NCBI GenBank assembly: GCA_013289585.1
Contig: JABCZR010000006.1
Span: 62,001-126,000, forward strand
Source of the DNA: Acidobacteriota bacterium
Lineage (GTDB): Bacteria; Acidobacteriota; Terriglobia; Acidiferrales; UBA7541
Length of the DNA: 64,000 nucleotides
Direction of reading: 5' to 3'
Numbering within the stretch: position 1 is the first letter of the stretch; each line of letters opens with the position of its first letter. Shown piece by piece: positions 26,002 through 35,179 of this stretch. The notes beneath the pieces were generated by a model. The model ran no database searches. It was given only the letters and a program-made list of their open reading frames with translations, and was not told where the DNA came from. The position numbers and the translations under genes were made by a program.

Positions 26002-26331
26002 TTAGAATTCCTTCGTCGTTTTTCGAGGATAAAAACCGCCCGCGGGTTTTCGCGAATGAGTGTCGCGGTACTCGTCCAGCTCTACTTCGCTGATCCGGTA
26101 ATGCGATTGCGGCGGATGGTTCGAATAAGTGGCCAGCTCACGGTGGAGCTTGGCGGAGCAGATATCCGGAGCGTCTTGAAAACGCACGCGGCGCGAGTTG
26201 AATGCCTCGTTCACGATCGCCAGTGTGAATTCGCGAGTTTCATTCGAGGCTTGCCGGACGACAAAACTGTACTCACGCACAAGAGCCTTCGCCTCGAAGC
26301 CGACGTACTGGACGTTTACGAATTCCTTCAT
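26002..26331 (-). CDS. Small conserved-looking protein of unknown function, coupled to XRE regulator
   Basis: I do not recognise this 109-residue protein. Its start overlaps the stop of the XRE regulator (ATGA), so it is very likely real and made with it. It has a mixed alpha/beta pattern starting with FVNVQYVGFEAKALVREYSF, a central charged helix around FTLAIVNEAFNSRRVRFQDA and a basic C-terminus (the RKPAGGFYPRKTTKEF tail). No membrane segment, signal, Cys pair or catalytic motif is evident. The arrangement of regulator first and small protein second could be a regulator with its partner or a toxin-antitoxin-like pair, but nothing in the sequence proves this. Confidence 0.65.
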   Translation of the reverse strand: MKEFVNVQYVGFEAKALVREYSFVVRQASNETREFTLAIVNEAFNSRRVRFQDAPDICSAKLHRELATYSNHPPQSHYRISEVELDEYRDTHSRKPAGGFYPRKTTKEF

Positions 26332-27404
26332 ATAACCCTCTTCGTTCCAGCCGCTGAATCATTTCGCGGCCTTGGTTTGTGGTTCCTGCCCGCGCTGCCT
26401 CTTTTTGCTGTCCAGCGCTGTATGGCCCCTTTTCTGCCCTCAAGCTGAAGCTGCTTTTCGATGCCGCTCGCCTCCAGATAGGTGTGCATCGGAGCGACGG
26501 ACCCTCCCGGTTGGGACCGGCCAGGCTTTTTGTCCCGCAGGACGTGGGCCGCGATCGCACGGAAATGAAGCGGGTCTCTGAGATTTTGCAATTCCCGGTA
26601 ATAATAGAGCGCTGTGGGTTGCCTTCCTTTGAATTTCAGGTTTTTCAAGAACTCGATTTCTTCTTCCGTCGCGCCACCGCTAACACCCTGGTGCCGGAGG
26701 AATTCCTTAAGTCCCGGCTCTTCTTCCCGCTTGACCGGCTCCTGTTCGACAAACTCAATTTTCTTGGCGTATCCGGGAATCAACCGCCGATTCAGTACAA
26801 TCTCCATGCCAAAGGTTGCAAGGTTTATGTCCCAGGATTCGATGAGCGGATCCACAAAAGCGGCCCAGTTTTGCACCGACACCTTAAAGGCATCTGCATC
26901 CATGAATTCATCCAAGGTGATCCGCATCGCTTCATAGCTGCGGCCGCTCAGCCGGGCCACGGAGCGGAGCCATTTCTCACTCTCCACCTCGGCATTCACC
27001 ACTCTCTTGACCACGTCCAAGAGCTTTTGGGTAACCAGCCGTTCGAGATCGCCGAACGGCTCCTTTTCAAAAATCGCCCGTACCTGTTTTACATTCTCGC
27101 GACGGCATTTGAGGAGAATCATCTCCCGCACTTCTCGGAACAGGGGTGCCGGAGAGCCGCCCAGGCTCCTCTTCAACTCTTCCCTGCGCTGGTGGTCTGC
27201 GAGCTTGGCGAGTTCACCGCCGGGGAATTTCAGAAACTTTCCCATTTTGCCGTAGATTTTTGTTCGACCGGTAGCGGGCGGCGATTTCTTCCCGGTGAGC
27301 AACTGGGAAATGTAGGACTCCGTGACGCCGGCGGCGGCGGCAAGATTTCTCTGCTCCAGGCCCAACTCTTCCAGCCGCTGTTTGATCACCAGGCAGACAT
27401 CCAC
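26328..27404 (-). CDS. XRE-family helix-turn-helix protein with long C-terminal domain
   Basis: This 358-residue protein starts at a GTG with AGGGAG ten bases upstream. Residues ~5-50 are a Cro/CI helix-turn-helix (LGLEQRNLAAAAGVTESYIS, then QLLTGKKSPP). The next ~250 residues are mostly helical and highly charged and match no family I can name. The C-terminal ~60 residues are basic and probably disordered. Two inverted repeats in its own promoter look like autoregulatory sites. A 109-residue protein is coupled downstream. The long non-DNA-binding part suggests ligand or protein sensing. Confidence 0.8.
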   Translation of the reverse strand: MDVCLVIKQRLEELGLEQRNLAAAAGVTESYISQLLTGKKSPPATGRTKIYGKMGKFLKFPGGELAKLADHQRREELKRSLGGSPAPLFREVREMILLKCRRENVKQVRAIFEKEPFGDLERLVTQKLLDVVKRVVNAEVESEKWLRSVARLSGRSYEAMRITLDEFMDADAFKVSVQNWAAFVDPLIESWDINLATFGMEIVLNRRLIPGYAKKIEFVEQEPVKREEEPGLKEFLRHQGVSGGATEEEIEFLKNLKFKGRQPTALYYYRELQNLRDPLHFRAIAAHVLRDKKPGRSQPGGSVAPMHTYLEASGIEKQLQLEGRKGAIQRWTAKRGSAGRNHKPRPRNDSAAGTKRVI

Positions 27405-27424
27405 GCCGTTCGCTCCCTAGGAAG

Positions 27425-27493
27425 TTAACTATTTTTAGTTAATTGCATTAGTTCTTGTAAAGATACTATCAGATATGACTTGACAAATCAAGT
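27425..27493 (-). promoter_or_regulatory. Promoter of the XRE regulator with two inverted repeats
   Basis: On the minus strand a -35 TTGATT (27486-27491) and -10 TAGTAT (27463-27468) are 17 bases apart. A perfect inverted repeat with arms ACTTGA/TCAAGT and a CAAA spacer (27478-27493) covers the -35 box. A second perfect repeat, TTAACTA/TAGTTAA with a four-base spacer (27425-27442), lies just downstream of the expected start. The octamer AGTTAATT occurs beside both repeats. This is the layout of a self-repressing operator, inferred from sequence only. Confidence 0.5.
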
Positions 27494-27606
27494 TAATTCT
27501 ACGACACTGAAATAGGATATCCGGCAATTTCAGGCTACTTCGACTGGGGAGAGTTATCTTCACCCCTGCTAAGCCAACTGAAGTTCGAACGGGCAAAGAG
27601 GAACTC

Positions 27607-27888
27607 ATGGACCTATTCGCATGGATTTTCACTGGAGTCGTTGTTGGATGGGTGGCTGGAAAAGCTCTCCAAGGCAAAAGTTATGGTTCGGCGAGGGATT
27701 TCATCATGGGCGTTGGTGGAGCAGCATCAGGGGTCTTCCTGATGAATGCTCTGGGCTTCCCCGGGTACCCAAGAGTCTTTCTTTCCACTCTTTTAGCGAT
27801 GGTAGGTGCTGTGCTCATGACCAGCCACGTTGCGATGGCGGATGGAAGACGGATCCTCGCTTACGATCTCGATTCATCCTCGAGGTGA
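27607..27888 (+). CDS. GlsB/YeaQ/YmgE-family small membrane protein
   Basis: This 93-residue protein has three membrane helices: LFAWIFTGVVVGWVAGKAL, the FIMGVGGAASGVFLM segment and FLSTLLAMVGAVLMTSHVAM. The Gly-rich pattern matches the GlsB/YeaQ/YmgE stress-response family, in which a glycine-rich three-helix core is conserved. Function is not established; expression is often stress-induced. GAGGAA sits close to the ATG. The last ~15 residues form a polar tail. Confidence 0.82.
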   Translation: MDLFAWIFTGVVVGWVAGKALQGKSYGSARDFIMGVGGAASGVFLMNALGFPGYPRVFLSTLLAMVGAVLMTSHVAMADGRRILAYDLDSSSR

Positions 27889-28038
27889 ACGACCAAAGTG
27901 TAGACAGGCAATCCGTCCGGGGTTATTCGCGACTCAGTCAAGGTTTCGAAGAGGGGAAACAGTCTTTACCAATTGCATGTCAGTAGGCCCGATTCGCAAA
28001 CAAGTACCTCATCCATCTTGAAGCGTTGGAAAGCCCAA

Positions 28039-28545
28039 ATGTCAGACTCAAACAGAACAGGAACCATCCTCATCCGGACCGGCACGCCCCTTCCGCCTGG
28101 CCTAATCCTCGAGACGGAACCATTTTTGACCGGTTGGGACGCCGTCAAGAAACTGGACGGATATGGGCTGGGCCGAAGAATGCAAGAGCTGAACTGGAAT
28201 CTTTTCTATCTGGCCGGTGAAATCCGGGCGACGGTTGTCGGCCGGCGCAACGACGCAGCCACGCGCAAAGCTGTCAAACAAATCCTCGCGAAACTTAAGG
28301 GCCGCAAGTTCAACGCACTTGAAATCACGAAAGTGGCCACGAGCCGATTCTTCGGTGTGCCGTACCTTAGAGTCTTCGCGCACTCACGACATATTCAAGC
28401 TAGCCAATACCTGGCCCCGGCAAAAGATTCCTTCTTGAAAACGTCCGGTGCCTCGGCAGCGCAACTCGGACGCGGGAGCACCGGGCAAGAAGTTCGCAGC
28501 GATAGCGAAACCAAGCAACTTGCTGCCGCAGTTTCCGGGTCTTAA
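28039..28545 (+). CDS. Conserved-looking protein of unknown function
   Basis: I do not recognise this protein. The ATG at 28039 gives 168 residues; an in-frame start at 27973 would add 22. The central part has an alpha/beta pattern with GLGRRMQELNWNLFYLAGEI and ATVVGRRNDAATRKAVKQIL, then LKGRKFNALEITKVATSRFF. The C-terminal ~50 residues are rich in Ser, Ala and Gly. No signal peptide is seen. It is followed 21 bases later by a secreted unknown protein, so the two may be co-transcribed. Confidence 0.65.
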   Translation: MSDSNRTGTILIRTGTPLPPGLILETEPFLTGWDAVKKLDGYGLGRRMQELNWNLFYLAGEIRATVVGRRNDAATRKAVKQILAKLKGRKFNALEITKVATSRFFGVPYLRVFAHSRHIQASQYLAPAKDSFLKTSGASAAQLGRGSTGQEVRSDSETKQLAAAVSGS

Positions 28546-28566
28546 GAGTCACAGGGAGATACCGCA

Positions 28567-29241
28567 ATGAAATCTATACGAATTTTGGCTTTTACCTTTC
28601 TGGTTTTATTGCTCGCCGCCCCGACGCTCTTCGCACAGGATCTCTCCAAGTATCGGCAGTTTGCCATCGGAATGAGCCTGCCAAAGGTGCTCGAGCGTAC
28701 CGAGCAAAAAATGGCCGATGTAAAAGTGGTTCACCAAAGCCCCGCGTTGATTCAGGAAGTGACTTGGTGGCCGCCTAATGTCCCTGGAACATCGTTTCAT
28801 TCGGATAGTGCGCGCGAGATTCTGTTCTCGTTTTCGAATGGCGAGCTCTACATGATTTCGGTGACCTATGACCAGGGCGCCCTTGAGGGACTTACATCTG
28901 AAGACATCGTTCAGTCCATCTCCGCCAAGTATGGCGCGCCGGCAAAGCCCATGACAGAGATGAGCGTAGCGACCAACGACCTCCAGAATGCAAGAGAGAA
29001 GATCATCGCGCGCTGGGAAGATTCCCAGTATTCCTTGAGCCTTCATCGTTCCATTTTCTCCAGTGACTTTGTGCTGGTGATTTCTTCCCTGCGCCTGAAT
29101 GCGGAAGCCAACGAGGCGATCGCCAAGGCTGCCAAGATGGAAGAGCAGGAAGGCCCGCAGAAGGAAATCGAACGGCAGCAGAAGGAAGCCGCTGACCTCG
29201 CAGCCGCCCGGCTAAAGAACCAGAAGACGTTTCGCCCGTAG
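28567..29241 (+). CDS. Secreted protein of unknown function with coiled-coil tail
   Basis: The 224-residue product has a signal peptide (ILAFTFLVLLLAAPTLFAQ) and a GGGAGAT site before its ATG. The body contains FAIGMSLPKVLERTEQKM and a beta-rich region with REILFSFSNGELYMISVTYD, reminiscent of SmpA/BamE-like small folds, but I cannot assign a family. The last ~45 residues are a charged helix (KMEEQEGPQKEIERQQKE), probably a coiled coil. Periplasmic location is likely. Confidence 0.72.
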   Translation: MKSIRILAFTFLVLLLAAPTLFAQDLSKYRQFAIGMSLPKVLERTEQKMADVKVVHQSPALIQEVTWWPPNVPGTSFHSDSAREILFSFSNGELYMISVTYDQGALEGLTSEDIVQSISAKYGAPAKPMTEMSVATNDLQNAREKIIARWEDSQYSLSLHRSIFSSDFVLVISSLRLNAEANEAIAKAAKMEEQEGPQKEIERQQKEAADLAAARLKNQKTFRP

Positions 29242-29551
29242 CCTTGGCCTAACAACCTGCTCCGAGAACCAGGCTGGCAAACGATTTTCCATAAATTTAG
29301 ATAGACGCAATGTTCTGTTTAGGACTGAACGCGTCCGAAGCAACTCAACAATTTCATTTTTCCAACCACAGGGCGGATTCCCGAACTCTGCAGGGCCATT
29401 TCGTGACTTTGTTTCTTCTCCCCACCAAGCTTTCTCAGCGAATCCTTGCTTACCCGATCACCAGATGGGCGTCTATTCGCAACGGGGGTGTAACCCGGCG
29501 CAAGGCCGGCGCATTCACCAGTCAGTTTTTTTGAGAGGAGATGGTCACCAT
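29242..29551. other. Intergenic region
   Basis: These 310 bases precede the DUF2911 gene. A CCGG-flanked small hairpin-like sequence occurs near 29493-29511. No RNA gene or strong promoter could be identified. Confidence 0.4.
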
Positions 29552-30640
29552 ATGCGCAAAGTGTGTAAGTTTCTCTTGAGCATAACAATAGGATTCAGCG
29601 TCCTGGCGGGAAATACCCAGGCGCAATTCAAGAATGGAAGCCAGCCTACCGAGCTAAACATTCCTCGAGTCAGTCAGCGCGGGTCCGTGACGCAGCGCAT
29701 CGGACTGACGGATATCACTATCACCTATCACCGGCCAGAGGTGGGAGGACGCGAGATCTGGGGCAAGACGGTCCCCTATGGCAAGGTCTGGCGCGCAGGC
29801 GCGAATGAAAATACCACCATCAACTTTGCCGACGACGTCACTGTGGAAGGAAAACCGCTTCCTGCAGGCACATACGGGCTTCACATGATTCCTGACAAAG
29901 ATCAGTGGATCATCATTTTCTCGAAGAATTCGACCTCCTGGGGCAGCTTCAGCTATGACGAAAAAGAAGATGCTCTGCGCGTGACCGTGAAGCCGCGCGG
30001 GGATGAATCTTTCAATGTGCTGACCTACACGTTCGACGACATCAAGCCTGATTCCGCGACCGCGACTCTTCGCTGGGAAAAGGTTGCGGTGCCCTTCAAC
30101 GTGACAGTGGACGTGAAGGCCGTGGTGCTGCGAAGCATCCAAAAGGAGCTGCGTAGCGTTGGCGGATTCACCTGGGCCGGCTACGATGAAGCAGCGCAAT
30201 GGTGCTTGGACAACAATTACAACCTGGAACAAGCCCTGAAATGGGAAGACACGTCTATTCAAAATGAGGACCGCTTCGAAAACTGGGAAACCAAATCCCG
30301 CATCTACGCGGCGATGGGCCGCAAGGAAGACGCCGCGAAAGCGCTCTCGACCGCCCTCGACAAAGCTACCGCGGTTCAACTCTATGTCTATGCGCGCGGC
30401 TTGCAGCGACAAGGAGATGCCAAGCGCGCCTTCGAGCTCTATCCCCAGGTCCCAAAGAAAGATCCGAACAGCTGGATCAGCCACCTGGCGCTCGCGCGAG
30501 TCGATTCGAACACCGGCGACTTTACAGGCGCAGCCAAGGAAATGACCATGGCTATCAATGGGGCGCCTGATGCGACAAAGCCTTTTCTCCAGCCGCTGTT
30601 GAAGCGCCTGGAATCCAAGGACGACATAAACAAGAATTAG
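29552..30640 (+). CDS. DUF2911 secreted protein with C-terminal helical repeats
   Basis: This 362-residue product starts at the ATG at 29552, which gives a proper signal peptide (FLLSITIGFSVLAGNTQAQ); AGGAG lies 12 bases upstream. The DUF2911 domain fills about residues 35-185, with ITITYHRPEVGGREIWGKTV, YGKVWRAGANENTTINF, then LPAGTYGLHMIPDKDQWIII and WGSFSYDEKEDALRV. The second half (~200-355) is helical and TPR-like (RKEDAAKALSTALDKATAVQ). The family is common in Bacteroidota and Acidobacteriota; function unknown. The region just downstream carries a strong hairpin that could terminate this gene. Confidence 0.88.
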   Translation: MRKVCKFLLSITIGFSVLAGNTQAQFKNGSQPTELNIPRVSQRGSVTQRIGLTDITITYHRPEVGGREIWGKTVPYGKVWRAGANENTTINFADDVTVEGKPLPAGTYGLHMIPDKDQWIIIFSKNSTSWGSFSYDEKEDALRVTVKPRGDESFNVLTYTFDDIKPDSATATLRWEKVAVPFNVTVDVKAVVLRSIQKELRSVGGFTWAGYDEAAQWCLDNNYNLEQALKWEDTSIQNEDRFENWETKSRIYAAMGRKEDAAKALSTALDKATAVQLYVYARGLQRQGDAKRAFELYPQVPKKDPNSWISHLALARVDSNTGDFTGAAKEMTMAINGAPDATKPFLQPLLKRLESKDDINKN

Positions 30641-30695
30641 TACGTTTTAGGATTTGAAGTTTTTTTCACGAAAGAAAACCGAGCTGGAAAGAGAG

Positions 30696-30728
30696 GGAGG
30701 CCGCCGAGACTACTCCGCAGCCTCCTTT
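30696..30728. terminator. Candidate bidirectional terminator
   Basis: A 13-bp stem (30696-30708 with 30713-30725, two mismatches) closes on an ACTA loop and is followed by TTT. It lies between two convergent genes, the DUF2911 gene and gabD. The T run is short, so this is a probable rather than certain terminator. Confidence 0.6.
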
Positions 30729-30736
30729 CTCTGCTC

Positions 30737-32230
30737 TTACGCCGTAATCCCGCCGAAGCACATATATTTTATTTCGAGGAATTCATCCATTCCGTACTTG
30801 GAGCCTTCGCGGCCAAGACCGGATTCCTTCACTCCACCGAAAGGCGCGACCTCTGTCGAAATAACCCCGCTATTGATGCCCACAATTCCGTATTCAAGTG
30901 CTTCAGCGACGCGCCAAACGCGTGCGATGTCTCGCCCATAGAAGTACGCGGCCAGCCCGAACTCGGTGTCATTGGCCAGCGCAACGGCTTCTGCTTCCGT
31001 CCGGAACCGGAAAAGCGGCGCCACAGGGCCAAAGGTCTCTTCCCTTGCAACGGCCATTTGCGGCGTCACATCCGTAAGAACAGTCGGTTCGAAAAACCTT
31101 CCGCCTAGCGCATGTCGATGCCCGCCAACGAGCACTTTCGCGCCCTTGGACTGCGCGTCACGAATATGGCTTTCCACTTTTTGAACCGCGGCGTCGTCGA
31201 TCAGTGGTCCTTGCGTGGCGCCTGCTTCCATTCCCGGCGCAGGCTTCAGCACCTTTACCGCAGTAGCAAGCTTCGCCGCGAACGCGTCGTAAACCGTGTC
31301 CTGTACAAGGACGCGATTGGTGCACACGCAAGTTTGGCCCGTATTTCGATACTTCGATGCGATGGCGCCCTCGACCGCGGCGTCCAAGTCCGCATCGTCA
31401 AAAACGATGAACGGCGCGTTCCCGCCCAGCTCAAGCGAGAGCTTCTTCACCGTGCCGGCGCATTGAGCCATCAGAAGTTTTCCAATTTCGGTGGAACCGG
31501 TAAACGAGAGCTTTCGAACGATGGGATTCGAAGTCAGTTCCCCGCCAATTTCCGTTGCCGAGCCCGTCAGCACATTGAACACACCCTTCGGCACTCCGGC
31601 ACGCTCCGCAAGCTCCGCGAGTGCGAGCGCCGAAAACGGCGTCTGCGAAGCCGGCTTCAACACCACCGTGCAACCGGCGCCAAGCGCGGGTCCTGCCTTG
31701 CGCGTAATCATTGCCAACGGAAAATTCCACGGCGTGATGCATGCGACCACTCCGATCGGCTGCTTGATGACCACAATTCTCTTGTCCGCTTGATGCTGTG
31801 GAATCGTGTCGCCATAAACGCGCTTGGCCTCTTCCCCAAACCACTCCAGAAACGCAGCCGCGTAAGCAACTTCCCCTTTTGACTCCGCCAGAGGCTTCCC
31901 TTGCTCGAGCGTCATCAGCCGCGCAAGATCGTCCTGGTTTTCCATCATCAGGTCGAACCAGCGTCGCAGAACTCCTGCACGTTCCTTGGCCGTTTTTTTG
32001 CTCCACGCCGGAAATGCCCGGTTCGCTGCTTCGATCGCCTGCCTCGTTTCTGTGGAACCGAGCTTAGGCACTCGACCAATGATTTCGCCCGTAGCGGGGT
32101 TATCGACGTCGATCATCTGGCCTGACTTTGCCTGGATCCACTGCCCATCCAGGTAGCACGCTTCACGGAACAATCGCGTGTCTTTGAGTTCACTCACTGC
32201 GCTGGCAAATTTTGTGGCCATCTCTTGCAT
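30737..32230 (-). CDS. gabD: Succinate-semialdehyde dehydrogenase (NAD(P)+)
   Basis: This enzyme oxidises succinate semialdehyde to succinate, the last step of GABA breakdown. The ATG at 32230 has AGGAG seven bases upstream; the frame open to 32341 has no site. The 497-residue chain is a typical aldehyde dehydrogenase with the Rossmann segment ITPWNFPLAMITRKAGPAL, catalytic Glu267 in LELGGNAPF and nucleophile Cys301 in NTGQTCVCTNR. The GabD-like features are the FTGSTEIGKLLMAQCA stretch and the C-terminal FGGVKESGLGREGSKYG block. Last gene of the minus-strand polyamine/GABA operon, directly after GabT. Confidence 0.93.
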   Translation of the reverse strand: MQEMATKFASAVSELKDTRLFREACYLDGQWIQAKSGQMIDVDNPATGEIIGRVPKLGSTETRQAIEAANRAFPAWSKKTAKERAGVLRRWFDLMMENQDDLARLMTLEQGKPLAESKGEVAYAAAFLEWFGEEAKRVYGDTIPQHQADKRIVVIKQPIGVVACITPWNFPLAMITRKAGPALGAGCTVVLKPASQTPFSALALAELAERAGVPKGVFNVLTGSATEIGGELTSNPIVRKLSFTGSTEIGKLLMAQCAGTVKKLSLELGGNAPFIVFDDADLDAAVEGAIASKYRNTGQTCVCTNRVLVQDTVYDAFAAKLATAVKVLKPAPGMEAGATQGPLIDDAAVQKVESHIRDAQSKGAKVLVGGHRHALGGRFFEPTVLTDVTPQMAVAREETFGPVAPLFRFRTEAEAVALANDTEFGLAAYFYGRDIARVWRVAEALEYGIVGINSGVISTEVAPFGGVKESGLGREGSKYGMDEFLEIKYMCFGGITA

Positions 32231-32303
32231 ATCAAACTCCTGGGAATTCCGGTTCATTAGATGCCAGCAACAGTGGTCTGGCACGCTGACGTTCCGGCCA
32301 TGG

Positions 32304-33653
32304 CTAGGCGTGAGAAAGCACGGCCTGTTTGCGTTCAACAACGGAAGCCAGCGCAGCCTCGACCACGTTCAGCCCTTCGTCGAACTGTTCGTCGGTTATG
32401 ACCAGTGGAACAAGAATGCGCAGCACATTGTTGAACGTCCCGGCAGTGATGGTAATGAGGCCGTGTTCGTAGCAATAATTTGCAATCTGCTTGGTCTCGG
32501 AATCCGCAGGCTCGCGTGTCTGCGCGTTGCGGACCAATTCGATGGCGCACATGCCGCCCAGGCCGCGAACCTCGCCGACCAATGGCCATTTTTTTTGCCA
32601 GCCTCGGGCCCGCTGTTCGAAATGTTTTCCGATCGCCGTGGACCGTGCGAGCAAACCGTCTTTCTCGATCGTTTCGATCGCGGCTAGCGCCGCGGCGCAC
32701 GAAACCGGGTGTCCACAGTACGTGCCCCCGAGGGCGCCTACTCCTGGCGCGTCCATGATTTCGGCGCGGCCCGTCACCGCGGCGATGGGCATACCTCCGC
32801 CCAACGACTTCGCCATAGTGATCAGGTCCGGCTCAATCCCGAAATGTTCCGACGCGAACCATTTGCCGGTACGCGCGAATCCCGATTGCACTTCGTCCGC
32901 GATGAAAAGTATTCCGTGTTTGCGGCAGATATTCTGCAGCAATTGGAAGTAATCACGCGGCGGAATGATGAAGCCGCCTTCTCCGAGCACCGGCTCTGCG
33001 ATCACTGCCGCGACCGATTCGGCCGCCACCGTGCGCTTGAAAGCATCCTCGAGATAATGCGCAAATGTCTCCGCTGTGGCTCCGGCTTCCCCGCGGTATG
33101 GATAGGCAAAAGGAATCCGGTAGATATCGCTGGCAAACGGCTCGAAGCCCGCTTTGTATGGATGCGTTTTGCTGGTAAGCGACATCGCCAGTAATGTGCG
33201 GCCGTGAAAGGCATCCTCGAAGCAAATAACCGCAGGCCGCTTCGTATAAGCACGCGCGATTTTGATGGAGTTTTCAATCGCCTCCGCGCCGGAGTTCAGG
33301 AGGATTGTCTTCTTCGCAAAATTGCCGGGAGCGAGCGAGTTCAACTTCTCGGCCACCGCGACGTAGCTTTCGTAAGGAGTAACCGCAAAGCAGAGATGCA
33401 AGTGCTTCTCGAGTTGCTCGCGGATCACGGACATCACGCGCGGCGACCGGTGCCCGATATTAAGGCAGCCGATGCCACCCGCGAAATCGATGTAGCGGTT
33501 GCCATCAACATCTTCAATGACCGCGCCATTCGCGCTCGCGGCAAATACAGGCGTGGCATTCGAAGGGCCACGAGGTATTGCAGCTTCACGGCGCGCCATC
33601 AAAGCGCGCGAACGCGGGCCCGGAATTTCCGTTTTTATTTGTATTGTCGCCAT
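32304..33653 (-). CDS. gabT: 4-aminobutyrate (GABA) aminotransferase
   Basis: This class III PLP aminotransferase of 449 residues moves the amino group of GABA to 2-oxoglutarate, giving succinate semialdehyde for GabD. The start at 33653 follows AAGGAAA. Visible features: LLNSGAEAIENSIKIARAYT (PLP phosphate contact), EDAFHGRTLLAMSLT, Asp253 in IADEVQSGF and PLP Lys282 in MAKSLGGGMP. The LNIGHRSPRV and the GGTYCGHPVSCAAALAAIE blocks are typical of GabT. It could also accept 5-aminovalerate. It lies 73 bases upstream of gabD. Confidence 0.9.
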   Translation of the reverse strand: MATIQIKTEIPGPRSRALMARREAAIPRGPSNATPVFAASANGAVIEDVDGNRYIDFAGGIGCLNIGHRSPRVMSVIREQLEKHLHLCFAVTPYESYVAVAEKLNSLAPGNFAKKTILLNSGAEAIENSIKIARAYTKRPAVICFEDAFHGRTLLAMSLTSKTHPYKAGFEPFASDIYRIPFAYPYRGEAGATAETFAHYLEDAFKRTVAAESVAAVIAEPVLGEGGFIIPPRDYFQLLQNICRKHGILFIADEVQSGFARTGKWFASEHFGIEPDLITMAKSLGGGMPIAAVTGRAEIMDAPGVGALGGTYCGHPVSCAAALAAIETIEKDGLLARSTAIGKHFEQRARGWQKKWPLVGEVRGLGGMCAIELVRNAQTREPADSETKQIANYCYEHGLITITAGTFNNVLRILVPLVITDEQFDEGLNVVEAALASVVERKQAVLSHA

Positions 33654-33676
33654 TTTTGTTTTCCTTGCGTTGAAAT

Positions 33677-35158
33677 CTAGTACCACCCGATCGGGGTCTC
33701 GTCCAGATTGACGAAGACCTGCTTCGTTTCGAGATATTCTTCCATTCCCCAGGGACCCAGCTCGCGTCCGAACCCAGACTGCTTGTACCCGCCCCACGGC
33801 GCTTCCACGTAAGTCGGCTGCATATGGTTGACCCACACGATGCCCGCGCGCAGCGATTTCACCACGCGAAACGCCTTGTAGATATCGCGGGTCCAGACCG
33901 CCGCGGCGAGACCGTACGGAGTGTCGTTGGCGATTCGAATGGCTTCCGGCTCGCCTTCGAACGCAATTACGGATGCGACAGGACCGAAAATCTCTTCGCG
34001 GGAAATACGCGCGCTGTTATCCACGTCGTAGAAAATGGTCGGCTCGACATAGTAGCCCTTGCCGAACTCCTTCGGCCGCCCGCCGCCAATTGCGACTTTA
34101 GCTTCCTTCTTGCCCAGATCAAGATAAGAGCTGACGCGGTCGTATTGTTCCTTACTGACCAGCGGCCCCATCTTTGTCTCGCGCTCCAGGGGCGGCCCCA
34201 GCTTGATACGCTTGGCCTTTTCCGTCATGGCTTCGACGAATTTTGTATAGATTTTCTTTTCCACCAGGATGCGGCTCCCTGCGGAGCAAACTTCGCCTTG
34301 ATTGATGAATATTCCGAACAGCGCCCCATCCACGGCGGATTCCCAATCCGCACCCTCGAAGAAAATATTCGGCGACTTGCCGCCCAGCTCAAGCGTGACG
34401 CGCTTGAGCGTATCCGCAGCGCTCTTCACGATAACTTTTCCAACCGCCGCGCTTCCCGTAAACGCAATTTTGTCCACACCCGGATGTGCAACCAGCGCAG
34501 CACCCGCCGTTTCCCCAAAACCGTTAACAATATTGACTACGCCGGGGGGCAGGCCGAGCTCTTCAAACCAGTTGGCCACCTCCATCATGCTGAGCGGGGT
34601 CTGCTCGGCAGGCTTCAGGACGCACGTGCACCCCGCCGCAATCGCCGGCGCAAGCTTCCAGGCGGCCATAACCAGCGGGTAGTTCCACGGAATAATCTGC
34701 CCTGCGACTCCCACGGGTTCGCGAAGAGTGAAGCTCAGCGCATTCGCCGGTACCGGATTTACATGGCCCAGAACTTTGTTTGCCAGGCCGGCATAGTATT
34801 CGAAACAGGTTGCAGCGTCAGCGATGTCGTATTCCGCTTCGACGATGGGCTTACCGGAATTGCGGCATTCCAGCTCCGCTAGCTGAGCCGCGTTCGCCCG
34901 AATTTTCTCAGCGAGCTTGTAGAGAAGGCGGCCTCTCTCCGCGGCACTCGTCTGCGGCCACGGCCCGGAATCAAACGCCGCACGCGCTGCCTTCACGGCC
35001 TGGTCGACATCCGCTGCCGCGCCCGAGGCCACCTGCGCGATCACCTCTTCCGTCGATGGATCGTAGACGGGAAACATCGCACCCGAAGAACTCTTAACCC
35101 ACTGTCCGTTGATATAGTTCTGATAAGCTCGAACCACAGTTTTCGCGCTGCTCGACAT
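33677..35158 (-). CDS. Aldehyde dehydrogenase, aminoaldehyde/betaine-aldehyde type
   Basis: This is a 493-residue NAD+-dependent aldehyde dehydrogenase. The ATG at 35158 has GGGAGG five bases away; a GTG one codon earlier is possible. Catalytic residues are Glu257 (LELGGKSPN) and Cys291 (NQGEVCSAGSR). The C-terminal WVNHMQPTYVEAPWGGYKQS segment is close to betaine- and 4-aminobutyraldehyde dehydrogenases (BetB, PuuC and PatD relatives). Its place between an aminotransferase and GabT suggests oxidation of 4-aminobutanal to GABA. Betaine aldehyde cannot be ruled out, but no choline or glycine-betaine genes are near. Confidence 0.88.
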   Translation of the reverse strand: MSSSAKTVVRAYQNYINGQWVKSSSGAMFPVYDPSTEEVIAQVASGAAADVDQAVKAARAAFDSGPWPQTSAAERGRLLYKLAEKIRANAAQLAELECRNSGKPIVEAEYDIADAATCFEYYAGLANKVLGHVNPVPANALSFTLREPVGVAGQIIPWNYPLVMAAWKLAPAIAAGCTCVLKPAEQTPLSMMEVANWFEELGLPPGVVNIVNGFGETAGAALVAHPGVDKIAFTGSAAVGKVIVKSAADTLKRVTLELGGKSPNIFFEGADWESAVDGALFGIFINQGEVCSAGSRILVEKKIYTKFVEAMTEKAKRIKLGPPLERETKMGPLVSKEQYDRVSSYLDLGKKEAKVAIGGGRPKEFGKGYYVEPTIFYDVDNSARISREEIFGPVASVIAFEGEPEAIRIANDTPYGLAAAVWTRDIYKAFRVVKSLRAGIVWVNHMQPTYVEAPWGGYKQSGFGRELGPWGMEEYLETKQVFVNLDETPIGWY

Positions 35159-35179
35159 CACTGCCTCCCAAAATCCACG

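Noticed and set aside
26379-27428. 349-codon open frame antisense to the XRE regulator
   Set aside because: The minus strand encodes a clear helix-turn-helix and is coupled to a downstream gene; the plus frame has no recognisable domain and no ribosome site.
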